Source: Tannerellaceae bacterium (GTDB lineage: Bacteria > Bacteroidota > Bacteroidia > Bacteroidales > Tannerellaceae). Taken from it: a DNA stretch of 62,905 nucleotides. A program made the position numbers and the translations under genes. The stretch is from positions 1 to 62,905 of the forward strand of contig JAJQEE010000166.1 of assembly GCA_021201865.1 (NCBI GenBank), in the 5' to 3' direction. The notes beneath the pieces are model-generated. The model was given only the letters and a program-made list of their open reading frames with translations, had not been told where the DNA came from and did no database searches. Positions 20,045 to 29,519 of this stretch are shown one piece after another; the stretch's first letter is position 1; each line of letters opens with the position of its first letter.

Positions 20045-21502
20045 ATGTTGAAACAGCAACTACAACAGAAATTACAGCAAAAGCTTTCTCCACAACAGAT
20101 ACAGTTGATAAGGCTTCTGGAACTTCCTGCGATAGAGCTGGAGGAGAGGGTGAAGCATGAGTTAGAAGAAAATCCGGCTCTGGAAGAAGGAAATGAAATA
20201 TCCGATGATATTGAAATAGGAGAGGAAAACAGGTTAGATGAGAATGGCGGAGGTGAAGAAACCGAGGCGGATATCTCGTTAGGTGACTATCTGACGGAAG
20301 ATGATATTCCGGATTATAAATTGCGTGAGATCCGGGAGCGTTCACAAACAAAAGAGGATATTCCTTTTTCCATTGGACAGTCCCTGAATGAATTCCTGCT
20401 GCAACAGTTAGGATTAAGGGATCTTCCTGAAAAGCAGATGAAGATCGCGGAATATATTATTGGTAATATAGATGATGATGGTTATTTGCGCCGGGACCTT
20501 TCCGCTATTGGTGATGATCTGGTGTTTTTAGCTGGTCAGGAGGTCTCTATTAAAGAGATAAAAGAGGTGTTAAGTATCATACAGGATTTTGATCCTGCCG
20601 GTATTGGAGCAAGAAGCCTCAAAGAATGTCTCCTGCTTCAACTGGAACGCCGGGAGAAGACTCCGGTAGTGGAATTAGCGATTCAGATCCTGAAAAGCCA
20701 TTTTGAAGAGTTTAGTCGCAAACATTATGATAAGATACTTCGTTCTTTAAATATAACGGAAGAGCAATTGAAGCAGGCCATTCAGGAGATCACTACCCTG
20801 AACCCTAAACCGGGTAATAGTTGGGAGAGTTCCATGGAAACAGTGATGAGCCAGGTGACGCCTGATTTTATTGTGGAAGCGATCAATGGGGAGCTTTATC
20901 TATCCATGAACAACCGGGGAATCCCGGACCTGCATATCAACCGGGAGTATACGGAGATGTTTCAGAACTATACTGCCAATAAGGCAAATCAGACTTCTGA
21001 AATGCGGGATGCAGTCCAATTCGTAAAACAAAAACTGGATTCTGCACAATGGTTTATTGATGCGATCCGGCAAAGGCAGGAAACGTTGCAACGCACGATG
21101 GAAGCGATCATTTTGCTGCAAAGAGACTTTTTTCTGACTGGGGATGAATCGGCTTTGCGTCCTATGATCCTGAAGGATGTGGCGGAACGGACCGGATATG
21201 ATATCTCAACAATCTCACGGGTGAGCAACAGTAAATATGTTCAAACCAATTTTGGGATCTATTCGTTAAAATATTTTTTCTCCGAATCTATGCATACGGA
21301 AAGCGGGGAGGAAGTATCGACCCGGGAGGTAAAAAAGATCATGAAGGACTATATTGACGGAGAGGATAAAAGAAAACCTCTTACAGATGAAGAGTTGGCT
21401 ACGATCTTAAAAGAAAAAGGATACGTGATCGCGCGCCGGACAGTTGCCAAATACCGGGAACAAATGGATATACCGGTGGCCCGTCTGCGAAAAGAAATAT
21501 AA
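20045..21502 (+). CDS. rpoN: RNA polymerase sigma-54 factor
   Basis: 485 residues. The Gln-rich region I (MLKQQLQQKLQQKLSPQQIQ) that binds activators is at the start, followed by an acidic region II (about 40-90), the core-binding domain and the DNA-binding part with the RpoN box ARRTVAKYRE at 463-472. Sigma-54 directs transcription that depends on AAA+ enhancer-binding proteins. No such activator or clear -24/-12 promoter was noticed in the window. The PAP2 gene follows 11 bp after the stop, suggesting one transcript. Confidence 0.97.
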   Translation: MLKQQLQQKLQQKLSPQQIQLIRLLELPAIELEERVKHELEENPALEEGNEISDDIEIGEENRLDENGGGEETEADISLGDYLTEDDIPDYKLREIRERSQTKEDIPFSIGQSLNEFLLQQLGLRDLPEKQMKIAEYIIGNIDDDGYLRRDLSAIGDDLVFLAGQEVSIKEIKEVLSIIQDFDPAGIGARSLKECLLLQLERREKTPVVELAIQILKSHFEEFSRKHYDKILRSLNITEEQLKQAIQEITTLNPKPGNSWESSMETVMSQVTPDFIVEAINGELYLSMNNRGIPDLHINREYTEMFQNYTANKANQTSEMRDAVQFVKQKLDSAQWFIDAIRQRQETLQRTMEAIILLQRDFFLTGDESALRPMILKDVAERTGYDISTISRVSNSKYVQTNFGIYSLKYFFSESMHTESGEEVSTREVKKIMKDYIDGEDKRKPLTDEELATILKEKGYVIARRTVAKYREQMDIPVARLRKEI

Positions 21503-21513
21503 TTTTGTCACCT

Positions 21514-22137
21514 ATGAGATTATTTGCAAACATAACATCCATTGTCTTCCATCCACTATTAATGGTGACGTATGGAGTTGCGCTGGCTTTAGGGTATACC
21601 TATTTAGCGCTTTATCCCCCGATTGCAAAAATGTATCTTTTAGGAGGTGTGTTTATATCCACCGCTGTGGCTCCGGGCTTACTGGTCCTGCTGCTGGTTA
21701 AGGGGGGTGCGGCTTCGGACCTGGAGCTTACGAACCGGAAAGAAAGAGTTCTTCCCTATCTGATTTTTATAGCCAGTAATATGGTTTGTCTATTTTATAT
21801 GCATAAAATGCAGGTCCCTTTCTGGCTTCAGGCGTTAGTTATCGGAGTCTGTATCGCTTTGCTAATAGCCCTTTTGGTTAACTTCTTCTGGAAGATCAGT
21901 GCCCATGCGATAGGGATCGGCGGTCTGTTAGGGGCTATGATGGGAGTCTGTCGTATCCATCTGCTCAATCCTTACTGGGCTTTTATAATCGTGATCGTAA
22001 TAGCCGGTCTGGTAGGAACTGCACGGGTGATTCTGAGAAAACATACGCCGATGCAGATATATGCCGGGTTCATGTTGGGCTTTCTTTGCACCTATATCGC
22101 CTGTCTATGGAATTATCTCTATTTATTCATCAAATAA
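21514..22137 (+). CDS. PAP2-family integral membrane phosphatase-like protein
   Basis: About 207 residues from the ATG at 21514, with the upstream TTG at 21505 less likely. There are about 6 hydrophobic helices. The motifs [11 protein letters not shown] (about 130) and [16 protein letters not shown] near the C-terminus are a divergent version of the PAP2 phosphatase signature, where His residues form the phosphoenzyme and act as acid/base. The probable role is lipid or polyprenyl-phosphate dephosphorylation, but the first PAP2 motif is not obvious, so activity is uncertain. It follows rpoN closely and is 13 bp upstream of gcvH. Confidence 0.75.
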   Translation: MRLFANITSIVFHPLLMVTYGVALALGYTYLALYPPIAKMYLLGGVFISTAVAPGLLVLLLVKGGAASDLELTNRKERVLPYLIFIASNMVCLFYMHKMQVPFWLQALVIGVCIALLIALLVNFFWKISAHAIGIGGLLGAMMGVCRIHLLNPYWAFIIVIVIAGLVGTARVILRKHTPMQIYAGFMLGFLCTYIACLWNYLYLFIK

Positions 22138-22150
22138 AAAATACAAAACT

Positions 22151-22528
22151 ATGAACTTTCCCGCTGAGTTAAAGTACACAAAAGAACATGAATGGATTCG
22201 TGTAGAAGGTAACGTTGCTTATGTAGGTATTACTGATTATGCACAAAGTGAACTGGGCGAAATCGTCTATGTGGATATCACTACAGAAGGTGAAACGCTT
22301 GAAAAAGAAGAGGTCTTCGGAACAATAGAGGCCGTGAAAACTGTTTCAGATTTGTTTATGCCGATTGGCGGTGAAGTGCTTGAAGTAAATGCAGACCTGG
22401 AAGATCAACCGGAACTGGTAAACGAAGATCCTTACGGCAAAGGATGGTTAATTAAAGTAGGTGTTTCAGAAGTTGACTCAGAAGGATTGTTGTCAGCAGA
22501 AGAATACCAGAACCTGATTGGAAAATAA
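22151..22528 (+). CDS. gcvH: Glycine cleavage system H protein
   Basis: 125 residues from the ATG at 22151 ([20 protein letters not shown]). The longer frame from 22061 overlaps the PAP2 gene and is not used. Lys63 in [12 protein letters not shown] is the lipoylation site that shuttles the aminomethyl group between the P, T and L proteins. None of the other gcv genes is in the window, a common arrangement in Bacteroidales. A long inverted repeat follows the stop. Confidence 0.97.
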   Translation: MNFPAELKYTKEHEWIRVEGNVAYVGITDYAQSELGEIVYVDITTEGETLEKEEVFGTIEAVKTVSDLFMPIGGEVLEVNADLEDQPELVNEDPYGKGWLIKVGVSEVDSEGLLSAEEYQNLIGK

Positions 22529-22543
22529 AAAATAATTGATAGT

Positions 22544-22620
22544 AGTCAAAGGAGTTAAAGGAGTAAGTAGTCCGGTAGTTGAAAAACGAAACGCTATTTA
22601 GCTCCTTAACTCCTTTGACT
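22544..22620. repeat. Near-perfect inverted repeat between gcvH and purE
   Basis: agtcaaaggagttaaaggag (22544-22563) pairs with 22601-22620 with a single bulged base. The arms are tandem versions of the word gagttaaag, and a further copy, tcttaactcc, follows at 22621-22630. It is the likely terminator of gcvH and lies within 25 bp of the purE start. Confidence 0.75.
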
Positions 22621-22641
22621 TCTTAACTCCTAAAAAGACAT

Positions 22642-23148
22642 ATGACTCCGATTGTAAGTATAATTATGGGCAGTACTTCAGATCTGCCTGTTATGGAAAA
22701 AGCAGCTAAATTTCTCGATGAAATGGAGATTCCTTTTGAAATCCATGCTCTTTCTGCTCATCGTACACCTGCTGAAGTAGAAGCTTTTGCCAAAGGTGCC
22801 AAAGACAGAGGTATTAAAGTTATTATCGCGGCAGCGGGTATGGCTGCACATCTATGTGGTGTGATTGCCTCTATGACTACGCTGCCTGTGATCGGTGTAC
22901 CTATCAATTCAACTCTGGATGGTATGGATGCTTTACTGGCTATTGTACAGATGCCCCCGGGAATCCCGGTGGCTACCGTAGGGATCAATGGTGCTCTAAA
23001 TGCCGGTATACTGGCTGTTCAGATTCTTTCTGTAGGTGATGAATCCCTTCAGGAGAAATTAGCAGGCTATAAAGAAGATTTAAAGAAAAAGATCGTAAAA
23101 GCGAACGAAGAATTAGCTCAGATTAAGTATAAATACAAAACGAACTAA
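22642..23148 (+). CDS. purE: N5-carboxyaminoimidazole ribonucleotide mutase
   Basis: 168 residues, the standard length of PurE class I. It begins [18 protein letters not shown] with the substrate-binding GSxSD segment, followed by SAHRTP (catalytic His region) and [12 protein letters not shown]. It converts N5-CAIR to CAIR in purine synthesis. It sits between two intergenic inverted repeats and is probably transcribed with ispG downstream. Confidence 0.97.
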   Translation: MTPIVSIIMGSTSDLPVMEKAAKFLDEMEIPFEIHALSAHRTPAEVEAFAKGAKDRGIKVIIAAAGMAAHLCGVIASMTTLPVIGVPINSTLDGMDALLAIVQMPPGIPVATVGINGALNAGILAVQILSVGDESLQEKLAGYKEDLKKKIVKANEELAQIKYKYKTN

Positions 23149-23155
23149 ATAAATT

Positions 23156-23209
23156 GATAATTGATAGTTGATAATTAAGGACTAAACTAATTATCAACTA
23201 TCAATTATC
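23156..23209. repeat. Perfect 21-bp inverted repeat between purE and ispG
   Basis: 23156-23176 and 23189-23209 are exact reverse complements separated by 12 nt. They are made of the word atcaattatc and its variants (one arm begins gataattgatagttg). It ends 10 bp before the ispG ATG, so it may be a terminator, an RNA structure or a mobile hairpin. Confidence 0.8.
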
Positions 23210-23219
23210 CATTTCCAAA

Positions 23220-25055
23220 ATGGATTATTTTAATTATCGACGTCGTAAATCCTCTGTTGTTCATATAGGGAATACGCCTCTTGGAGGTGATTATCCGGTT
23301 CGTGTCCAATCGATGGGGAATATCTCTACCATGGATACGGCAAATGCGGTTTCACAGGCAAAACGGATCATTGATGCCGGTGCGGAGTATGTCCGGTTTA
23401 CGGCACAAGGGGAAAGAGAAGCCCGGAATTTGGGAGAGATCCGAAAAGGACTGACTAAGGATGGATATCACACTCCTTTGGTCGCGGATATTCATTTTAA
23501 CCCTGCCGCTGCTGATGTGGCTGCCGGAGAAGTGGAGAAAGTGAGGATTAATCCGGGGAACTATGTAGACCGGGTGAAAATATTTAACCATATTGAATAT
23601 ACGGATGAAGAATATGCCGCGGAATTACAAAAGATCCGTGACCGTTTTATCCCTTTTTTAGAGATTTGCAAAAAGAATCAAACGGCTATTCGTATAGGTG
23701 TGAACCACGGGTCCTTATCCGACCGGATCGTGAGTCGTTATGGAGATACACCGGAAGGGATGGTGGCCTCCTGCATGGAATTCCTGCGTATCTGTAAAGA
23801 CGAAAACTTTGATAATGTGACTATTTCTATCAAAGCATCCAATACCGTTGTCATGGTTTCGACCGTTCGCTTGCTGGTCCGGAGCATGGAGAAAGAAGAT
23901 ATGCATTATCCTCTGCATTTAGGAGTAACAGAAGCCGGAGACGGGGAAGACGGTAGGATTAAAAGTGCTGTCGGCATAGGTACGCTGCTGTCGGATGGGA
24001 TCGGGGATACGATTCGTGTTTCGTTAAGCGAAGATCCGGAAGCGGAAATACCGGTTGCCCGGAAATTAGTGGAGTATATCCGGGAACGGGAAGGACATGC
24101 ACCTATTAACGGTGAAATGGCCCCAGGATATGATCCGGTAAAGCCGGAAAGAAGAAAAAGCCGTAGCGTGAGAGAGATCGGAGGAGCCAATTCTCCGGTG
24201 GTTATTTCGGACCGTCGGGAAGGTGATTTTGAATTTGATCCTTCTTTCATACCGGATTATATCTATATAGGAAAAGAGGACCCGGATAATTTCCCGGATC
24301 ATTTACAGTTATGGGTAGATGCCCATTTCTGGAAACCTAAACATAATACGTTTCCCTTCTTTCTTGCTTCTGAACTGAGTGAACTGGAACAATATGATAC
24401 CACGTTGAAAGTAGTCCGTATGACGAACAGTGACCTGACAGACCAGGCCCTACAACTTCTTTCCCGGGATAGAGCCGCCGTCATTCTTCTTAGTACTCAT
24501 CACCGGAATGGGGTCGGTGCGCAACGTGCGGCTCTGCATAAACTGATGAAGGCAGGTTATGGTGTACCTGTGATCCTGCACCGGGAGTATACGGAGAAAA
24601 GAATGGAATCTTTACAGATCAAGGCTGCAACTGATTTAGGAGCACTGATTCTGGACGGATTCTCTGATGGGGTCATGCTGTATAATGATGGTATGAAGGC
24701 CACAGACATCGATAGTTGTATGTTCGCTATCCTACAGGCTACCCGTACCCGGATCAGTAAGACCGAATATATTTCCTGCCCCAGTTGCGGACGTACCCTT
24801 TTTGATTTACAGGCAACCATTGCCCGGGTGAAGGAAGTTACTTCTCATCTGAAAGGGCTAAAGATTGGGATTATGGGATGTATCGTGAATGGTCCCGGTG
24901 AGATGGCAGACGCAGATTATGGCTATGTGGGTGCCGGACGTGGCCGTGTTAGTTTGTATAAAGGAAAAGCGTGTATACTAAAAAATATTCCGGAAGAAGA
25001 AGCCGTGGAACAGTTGGTTCAGTTAATAAAAGAGAACGGAGACTGGCAGAATTAG
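23220..25055 (+). CDS. ispG: 4-hydroxy-3-methylbut-2-enyl diphosphate synthase (long form)
   Basis: 611 residues, much longer than the about 370 of the E. coli enzyme. The N-terminal TIM barrel begins with NTPLGGDYPVRVQSMGN. A central insertion domain (about 300-500) resembles the three-domain plant and Bacteroidetes type. The C-terminal [4Fe-4S] module has ISCPSCGRT and MGCIVNGPGE. It catalyses the penultimate step of the MEP isoprenoid pathway. The start ATG is at 23220 directly after the inverted repeat. Confidence 0.96.
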   Translation: MDYFNYRRRKSSVVHIGNTPLGGDYPVRVQSMGNISTMDTANAVSQAKRIIDAGAEYVRFTAQGEREARNLGEIRKGLTKDGYHTPLVADIHFNPAAADVAAGEVEKVRINPGNYVDRVKIFNHIEYTDEEYAAELQKIRDRFIPFLEICKKNQTAIRIGVNHGSLSDRIVSRYGDTPEGMVASCMEFLRICKDENFDNVTISIKASNTVVMVSTVRLLVRSMEKEDMHYPLHLGVTEAGDGEDGRIKSAVGIGTLLSDGIGDTIRVSLSEDPEAEIPVARKLVEYIREREGHAPINGEMAPGYDPVKPERRKSRSVREIGGANSPVVISDRREGDFEFDPSFIPDYIYIGKEDPDNFPDHLQLWVDAHFWKPKHNTFPFFLASELSELEQYDTTLKVVRMTNSDLTDQALQLLSRDRAAVILLSTHHRNGVGAQRAALHKLMKAGYGVPVILHREYTEKRMESLQIKAATDLGALILDGFSDGVMLYNDGMKATDIDSCMFAILQATRTRISKTEYISCPSCGRTLFDLQATIARVKEVTSHLKGLKIGIMGCIVNGPGEMADADYGYVGAGRGRVSLYKGKACILKNIPEEEAVEQLVQLIKENGDWQN

Positions 25056-25063
25056 AATATTGC

Positions 25064-25071
25064 TATCTTTG
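25064..25071 (+). promoter_or_regulatory. -7 element for dut
   Basis: TATCTTTG matches TAnnTTTG 30 bp before the dut ATG. It overlaps the short gap after ispG, so dut may have its own start. Confidence 0.55.
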
Positions 25072-25101
25072 TTTGTTTTATAGATAACACACGAGTAAAA
25101 T

Positions 25102-25536
25102 ATGGAAGTAAAGATCGTTAACAAATCTCATCATCCGTTGCCACATTACGCAACACCCTTATCTGCCGGAATGGATATCCGTGCGAACCTGACCGAACCG
25201 GTCGTACTGAAACCTTTGGAACGTAAATTGATTCCTACAGGTCTTTATATATCTCTGCCGGAAGGATATGAAGCCCAGATGCGTCCCCGTAGCGGGCTGG
25301 CGATCAAGCATGGGATCTCTTTGCTGAACACACCCGGTACTATAGACGCGGACTATCGCGGGGAGATCGGGATTATTCTGGTCAATCTTTCGAATGAACC
25401 GTTTACGGTGAATGACGGAGAACGGATTTGCCAGATGGTAATCACTACGCATAGCCAGGTACAATGGCAACCGGTAGAGGAACTGGACGAAACTGAAAGA
25501 GGAGCCGGAGGATTCGGTCATACGGGTAAACAGTAA
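25102..25536 (+). CDS. dut: Deoxyuridine triphosphate nucleotidohydrolase (dUTPase)
   Basis: 144 residues with the five trimeric dUTPase motifs in order: [39 protein letters not shown] and the C-terminal [10 protein letters not shown]. It hydrolyses dUTP to dUMP and pyrophosphate, which keeps uracil out of DNA and feeds dTMP synthesis. The downstream TPR, DUF4292 and EnvC-like genes are conserved neighbours in Bacteroidales. Confidence 0.97.
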   Translation: MEVKIVNKSHHPLPHYATPLSAGMDIRANLTEPVVLKPLERKLIPTGLYISLPEGYEAQMRPRSGLAIKHGISLLNTPGTIDADYRGEIGIILVNLSNEPFTVNDGERICQMVITTHSQVQWQPVEELDETERGAGGFGHTGKQ

Positions 25537-25619
25537 TAACTGTTTATCCGTAACAGTACGTTGAAATATTAAACCATTTGGCCGTACGCTTCTCTAATAG
25601 CATTATAATTTGACTGTGT

Positions 25620-27374
25620 ATGTTTAAACAACGAATATATATTCTTTTCTTTCTTCTTTTGGTTGGACTGCAAGGTTTCTCACTCCATGCTGATGAGGAG
25701 AACCGTAGTTTTCCTTCCCGGACAAACGAGTTGAGCCATTCCGACCAGCGTAAATTCGATTATTTCTTTTATGAAGCACTTAATCTGAAGAATGCAGGGA
25801 AGTATGATGCTGCTTTTGACGCATTTAATTATTGTTATGCGATTGATTCCACCGCGGCACCTGTATTGTATGAGTTGGCAAACTTTTATATGCAGTTAAA
25901 CCAGCCTGAAGTGGCTGTGGATCTGTTAAAACGGGCTGTGGAAAACAGTTCGGATAATTTTGCCTATAAGATCGCGTTAGCTTCCATTACTCGCAATCTG
26001 GGAATGTATGGGGAAGCCGCGGAAGCGTATGAAGAACTGGTAAAGCAGTATCCAGCCAAAGCAGATCTGAATTTCTATCTGGCGGAGGCGCTAACTCAGC
26101 AGGGAGAGATTGGAAAAGCAATTAAGGCTTATGATGCGCTGGAATCCAGTATGGGGATGAACGAAGCCTTGTCTATGCAGAAGTATAGATTGTATAATAT
26201 GCTGGGAGAACCGGAAAAGGCACTGGAGGAAATAGAGAAACTGGCTGTAAAATATCCGATGGAATCGCGTTATCAAATTGTATTGGGAGATCTTCATCTG
26301 GAGAAAGGAGAGGCTGACAAGGCACTTGAGTTCTATGACAGAGCATACGCTCTGGACCCCTCCAGTCCCTATTATATTGTAGCGATGGCTAATTATTACG
26401 AGGTGAAAGGGGATAAAGAGGCGGCGGAAACTCAGATCCGGAATGCGCTGATTAATGAAAAACTGGATATAGAGAGCAAAGTGAGTATTCTTTCCCGTTA
26501 TATTGTATCCCTTCAACAGTCTAAAAAAGATACGGAAAGTGCCAATCCTTTATTTGAGACCTTATTGGAACAACATCCGGAAGATACTGAACTAAAACAA
26601 ATGTATGGTGGTTTATTAGTATTACAGGGTAAAACGGAAGAAGCGAAATTCCAGTTCCAGTTGATCACAGAAATGGAGCCGGAAAATATGGCTGCCTGGC
26701 AACAGTTATTAAACCTGTCCATCCGTGATATTCCGGAGATGATCCGGGTCAGTAAAAAGTGTATTGAGTTATTCCCGGATGTTCCGGAGTTCTATTTGTG
26801 GTTGGGCATTGCTTATTCTCAGAATGAGGAGTATGACGAAGCGATACAGGCATACAGGGATGGGCTCTTGGTTGTGCCGGAAGAGAACCGGCCGTTGAAA
26901 TCGGATCTGTATGGACAGATCGGAGATACCTTCTATCAGAAAGACCGGATGGATAAGGCGTTTGAAGCTTACGATGAGGCGTTGAAATATAATGAAAGAA
27001 ATGTGGTTGTATTGAACAATTACGCTTATTTTCTCTCGCTGGCTAAGAAAGATCTGGTGAAAGCAGAGCGTATGAGTGCCCAGTGTATTAAACTGGAACC
27101 GGACAATGCGACCTATCTGGACACTTACGCCTGGATATTCTTTATGCAGGGAAATTACACGCTTGCCAAATTCTATATTGAAAAGGCCCTGGCGAGTGAC
27201 CGCACTGGTAGTCATGAACTGATCGATCATTATGGAGATATTCTCTATATGTCCGGTGATGCGGAAAAGGCGGTGGAGCAGTGGGAAAAAGCGAAAGAAA
27301 TGGGGAAAGAAAGTGTGGTTCTGGATCAAAAGATCGCAGAGAAAAGATATATTGAAGACGAGAATGCAAAATGA
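25620..27374 (+). CDS. Tetratricopeptide repeat protein, exported
   Basis: 584 residues with a signal peptide (about 1-24, ending near HADE), then about 12 TPR units with the usual W/L-G-Y-A-P periodicity (such as GKYDAAFDAFNYCYAIDS and GEADKALEFYDRAYALDP). TPR solenoids mediate protein-protein contacts, so this is likely a periplasmic scaffold. The stop codon overlaps the start of the DUF4292 gene by four bases (ATGA), showing translational coupling. Linkage to an EnvC-like protein suggests a role in envelope or peptidoglycan assembly, by inference. Confidence 0.85.
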   Translation: MFKQRIYILFFLLLVGLQGFSLHADEENRSFPSRTNELSHSDQRKFDYFFYEALNLKNAGKYDAAFDAFNYCYAIDSTAAPVLYELANFYMQLNQPEVAVDLLKRAVENSSDNFAYKIALASITRNLGMYGEAAEAYEELVKQYPAKADLNFYLAEALTQQGEIGKAIKAYDALESSMGMNEALSMQKYRLYNMLGEPEKALEEIEKLAVKYPMESRYQIVLGDLHLEKGEADKALEFYDRAYALDPSSPYYIVAMANYYEVKGDKEAAETQIRNALINEKLDIESKVSILSRYIVSLQQSKKDTESANPLFETLLEQHPEDTELKQMYGGLLVLQGKTEEAKFQFQLITEMEPENMAAWQQLLNLSIRDIPEMIRVSKKCIELFPDVPEFYLWLGIAYSQNEEYDEAIQAYRDGLLVVPEENRPLKSDLYGQIGDTFYQKDRMDKAFEAYDEALKYNERNVVVLNNYAYFLSLAKKDLVKAERMSAQCIKLEPDNATYLDTYAWIFFMQGNYTLAKFYIEKALASDRTGSHELIDHYGDILYMSGDAEKAVEQWEKAKEMGKESVVLDQKIAEKRYIEDENAK

Positions 27375-28213
27375 GGAGATACTTTTTTCATATAGTAATT
27401 AGTAGTCTGCTGTTAGCAGTCTTATGGCTGGCAGGTTGTAAATCAACGAAGACAATCGGTACGGTTACCGCGGAAGGAACCAAAGAGCAGGGAGTCTTTT
27501 TTGACTCTATGATGAAGCAGGCACTGCAATATGAAAACCTGTCTGCCCGGATGAATGTGGAATTACAGCTTCCGGGAAAGGAGTTCAGTTCAAGGGTGGA
27601 TCTGAAAATTCTGAAAGATCGTGTGCTCCAACTCTCCGTCCAGCCCTTTTTAGGGATTGAGGTCTTTCGGATGGAGATCACGCCGGATAGTATCAAGGTA
27701 GTAGACCGCATGAATAAACGATATGTGGCAGAAAACTATATCCAATTAAAAGGACAAGCTCCGGTTGATTTTAACTTTTATAATCTCCAGGCTCTTTTTA
27801 CCAATCGCATTTTTATCCCGGGAGAACAGGGCTTTACCCCTAAACAATACAGCCGTTTCAAACTAAACCAGGGTGGTTCAGTGGTGGAAGCGAAGATCAA
27901 AGACTCTTCCCGCATAGCATATACCTTTAAAGCGGATGGAGAAGAGAAACTTCTGTCTACGGATATAACCGATGAGACGAACCGCTATGCTTTGCAGTGG
28001 CTTTATACGGATTTCCAGCTCACACAGGATCAGGTTTTCCCGATGTTTATGGATGTCCGGGTATTGGTGAATGGCCAGGCAGAAGGGGGGATGAAGATCA
28101 ATTTCTCAAGAATTCAGACAGATACCTCACTAAATTTTGATTTTTCAATTCCTGATAAATATAAACGTATTACCTTTGCAGAAATCCTGAAAGGTCTTAG
28201 TAGTACGAAGTAA
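27371..28213 (+). CDS. DUF4292 lipoprotein
   Basis: 280 residues. The lipobox is LAGC at about residues 20-23. The rest is beta-rich and matches the DUF4292 pattern (LSARMNVELQLPGKEF, VQPFLGIEVFRMEITPDSI), a LolA/LolB-like half-barrel family that binds lipids or lipoproteins. Specific function unknown. It overlaps the TPR gene by four bases and is followed after 7 bp by the EnvC-like gene, so all three are one operon. Confidence 0.85.
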   Translation: MRRYFFHIVISSLLLAVLWLAGCKSTKTIGTVTAEGTKEQGVFFDSMMKQALQYENLSARMNVELQLPGKEFSSRVDLKILKDRVLQLSVQPFLGIEVFRMEITPDSIKVVDRMNKRYVAENYIQLKGQAPVDFNFYNLQALFTNRIFIPGEQGFTPKQYSRFKLNQGGSVVEAKIKDSSRIAYTFKADGEEKLLSTDITDETNRYALQWLYTDFQLTQDQVFPMFMDVRVLVNGQAEGGMKINFSRIQTDTSLNFDFSIPDKYKRITFAEILKGLSSTK

Positions 28214-28220
28214 TGAGAAA

Positions 28221-29519
28221 ATGAAACATTTCTGGTTAACCATATTTATCTTATGCACCCTGACTGCTTTCGGACAAAAGTCCGCAAAGGTTCGGGAATT
28301 GGAGAACCAGAGAAAAAAGGCGCTTGCCGAAGTAGAGATGACTAACAAACTTCTCAATGAAACCAGGCAGACCACTAAAAATTCATTAAACCGCCTCAAC
28401 CTGCTTTCCCAACAGATCCTTTCCCGTAAGAAAGTAATTGAACTGCTGAGTCAGGAAATGAATGCCATTGATACCCAGATCTCAGACATGCGAAAAGAGA
28501 TCGTCGCACTGGAAAAAGAACTGGGTAACAAAAAAGAAAACTATTCCAAATCCGTACAGGGATTATATAAACGACACCATTCCCAGGATAAGCTACTCTA
28601 TATTTTATCAGCAGATAATTTTGCACAGTCTCTGCGCCGGATGCGCTATCTGCGTGAATATGCCGGCTGGCAGAAACGGCAGGCGGCTGAAATTGTGGAA
28701 AAGCAGGCAGAGATTAACCGGAAAAGGGAAGAGTTAGACAAAACCCGTCAGGAAAAACAGGCTCTGTTGGGAGAGCGGGAAAAGGAACGCAAAAATCTGC
28801 AAAGTGAAGAGACCAATCAGAAAAAAGAGGTGCAGGATCTGAATAAGAAACAGAAACAACTGCAGGCGGAATTAAAGAAGAAGCAACAACAGGCCCAGGC
28901 GCTGAACAAACAGATCGAAAAGCGGATCGCAGAGGAGATCGCACGTGCGGAGGCAGAAGCGAAAGCCGTCCGTGAAAGGGAACGGCTGGCACGGGAAAAA
29001 GCTGCTGCTGCGGGTGAGAAAGTGGCGGAAACCCCAGCCAGGGAAGAACGGGTAGCCGACTCCAAGGGAGGGTATGCGATGACCAAAGAGGAAAAGCAAC
29101 TCTCAGATAACTTTGCTAATAACCGGGGTAAATTGCCTTTCCCGGTAGCGGCAAACTATACGATCGTAGGTACGTTCGGAGAACAACAGCATCAACAATT
29201 GAAATATGTGAAGACTAATAATAGCGGGATTGATATCCAGACAATTCCCGGTACAGATGCCCGTGCGGTCTTTAACGGAGAGGTGACCCGTGTTTTCGTG
29301 GTACCGGGATATAATAATTCAGTGATTATCCGGCATGGTAACTATCTGACGGTCTACAGCAACCTGAGTCAGGTCTATGTTAAAGCCGGTGACAAGGTCT
29401 CTACCCGTCAGGCCATCGGAAAAATATTTACAGATACGGAAGACGGTAATTCCACGATCCTTCACTTTCAGCTCTGGAAAGAGAAAGTAAAACAGAATCC
29501 ACTCCCCTGGTTGAATTAA
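28221..29519 (+). CDS. EnvC-like amidase activator with degenerate M23 domain
   Basis: 432 residues: a signal peptide (about 1-18), a long coiled coil (about 20-250, rich in Glu, Lys and Gln) and a C-terminal LytM/M23 domain. The first zinc motif, normally HxGxD, reads NNSGIDIQ, with His replaced. The final HxH reads HFQ. Loss of zinc ligands is known for EnvC, which activates cell-wall amidases instead of cutting peptidoglycan itself. It probably regulates cell separation. It ends one base before the next ATG (TAAATG), so it is tightly coupled with the flippase at 29520. Confidence 0.88.
   Translation: MKHFWLTIFILCTLTAFGQKSAKVRELENQRKKALAEVEMTNKLLNETRQTTKNSLNRLNLLSQQILSRKKVIELLSQEMNAIDTQISDMRKEIVALEKELGNKKENYSKSVQGLYKRHHSQDKLLYILSADNFAQSLRRMRYLREYAGWQKRQAAEIVEKQAEINRKREELDKTRQEKQALLGEREKERKNLQSEETNQKKEVQDLNKKQKQLQAELKKKQQQAQALNKQIEKRIAEEIARAEAEAKAVRERERLAREKAAAAGEKVAETPAREERVADSKGGYAMTKEEKQLSDNFANNRGKLPFPVAANYTIVGTFGEQQHQQLKYVKTNNSGIDIQTIPGTDARAVFNGEVTRVFVVPGYNNSVIIRHGNYLTVYSNLSQVYVKAGDKVSTRQAIGKIFTDTEDGNSTILHFQLWKEKVKQNPLPWLN

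Noticed and set aside
20045-20351. Minus-strand frame over the start of rpoN
   Set aside because: Pro/Ser-rich shadow of region I of sigma-54.
26769-27329. 186-residue minus-strand frame opposite the TPR gene
   Set aside because: It is a shadow of the repeat-rich TPR coding frame with no independent support.
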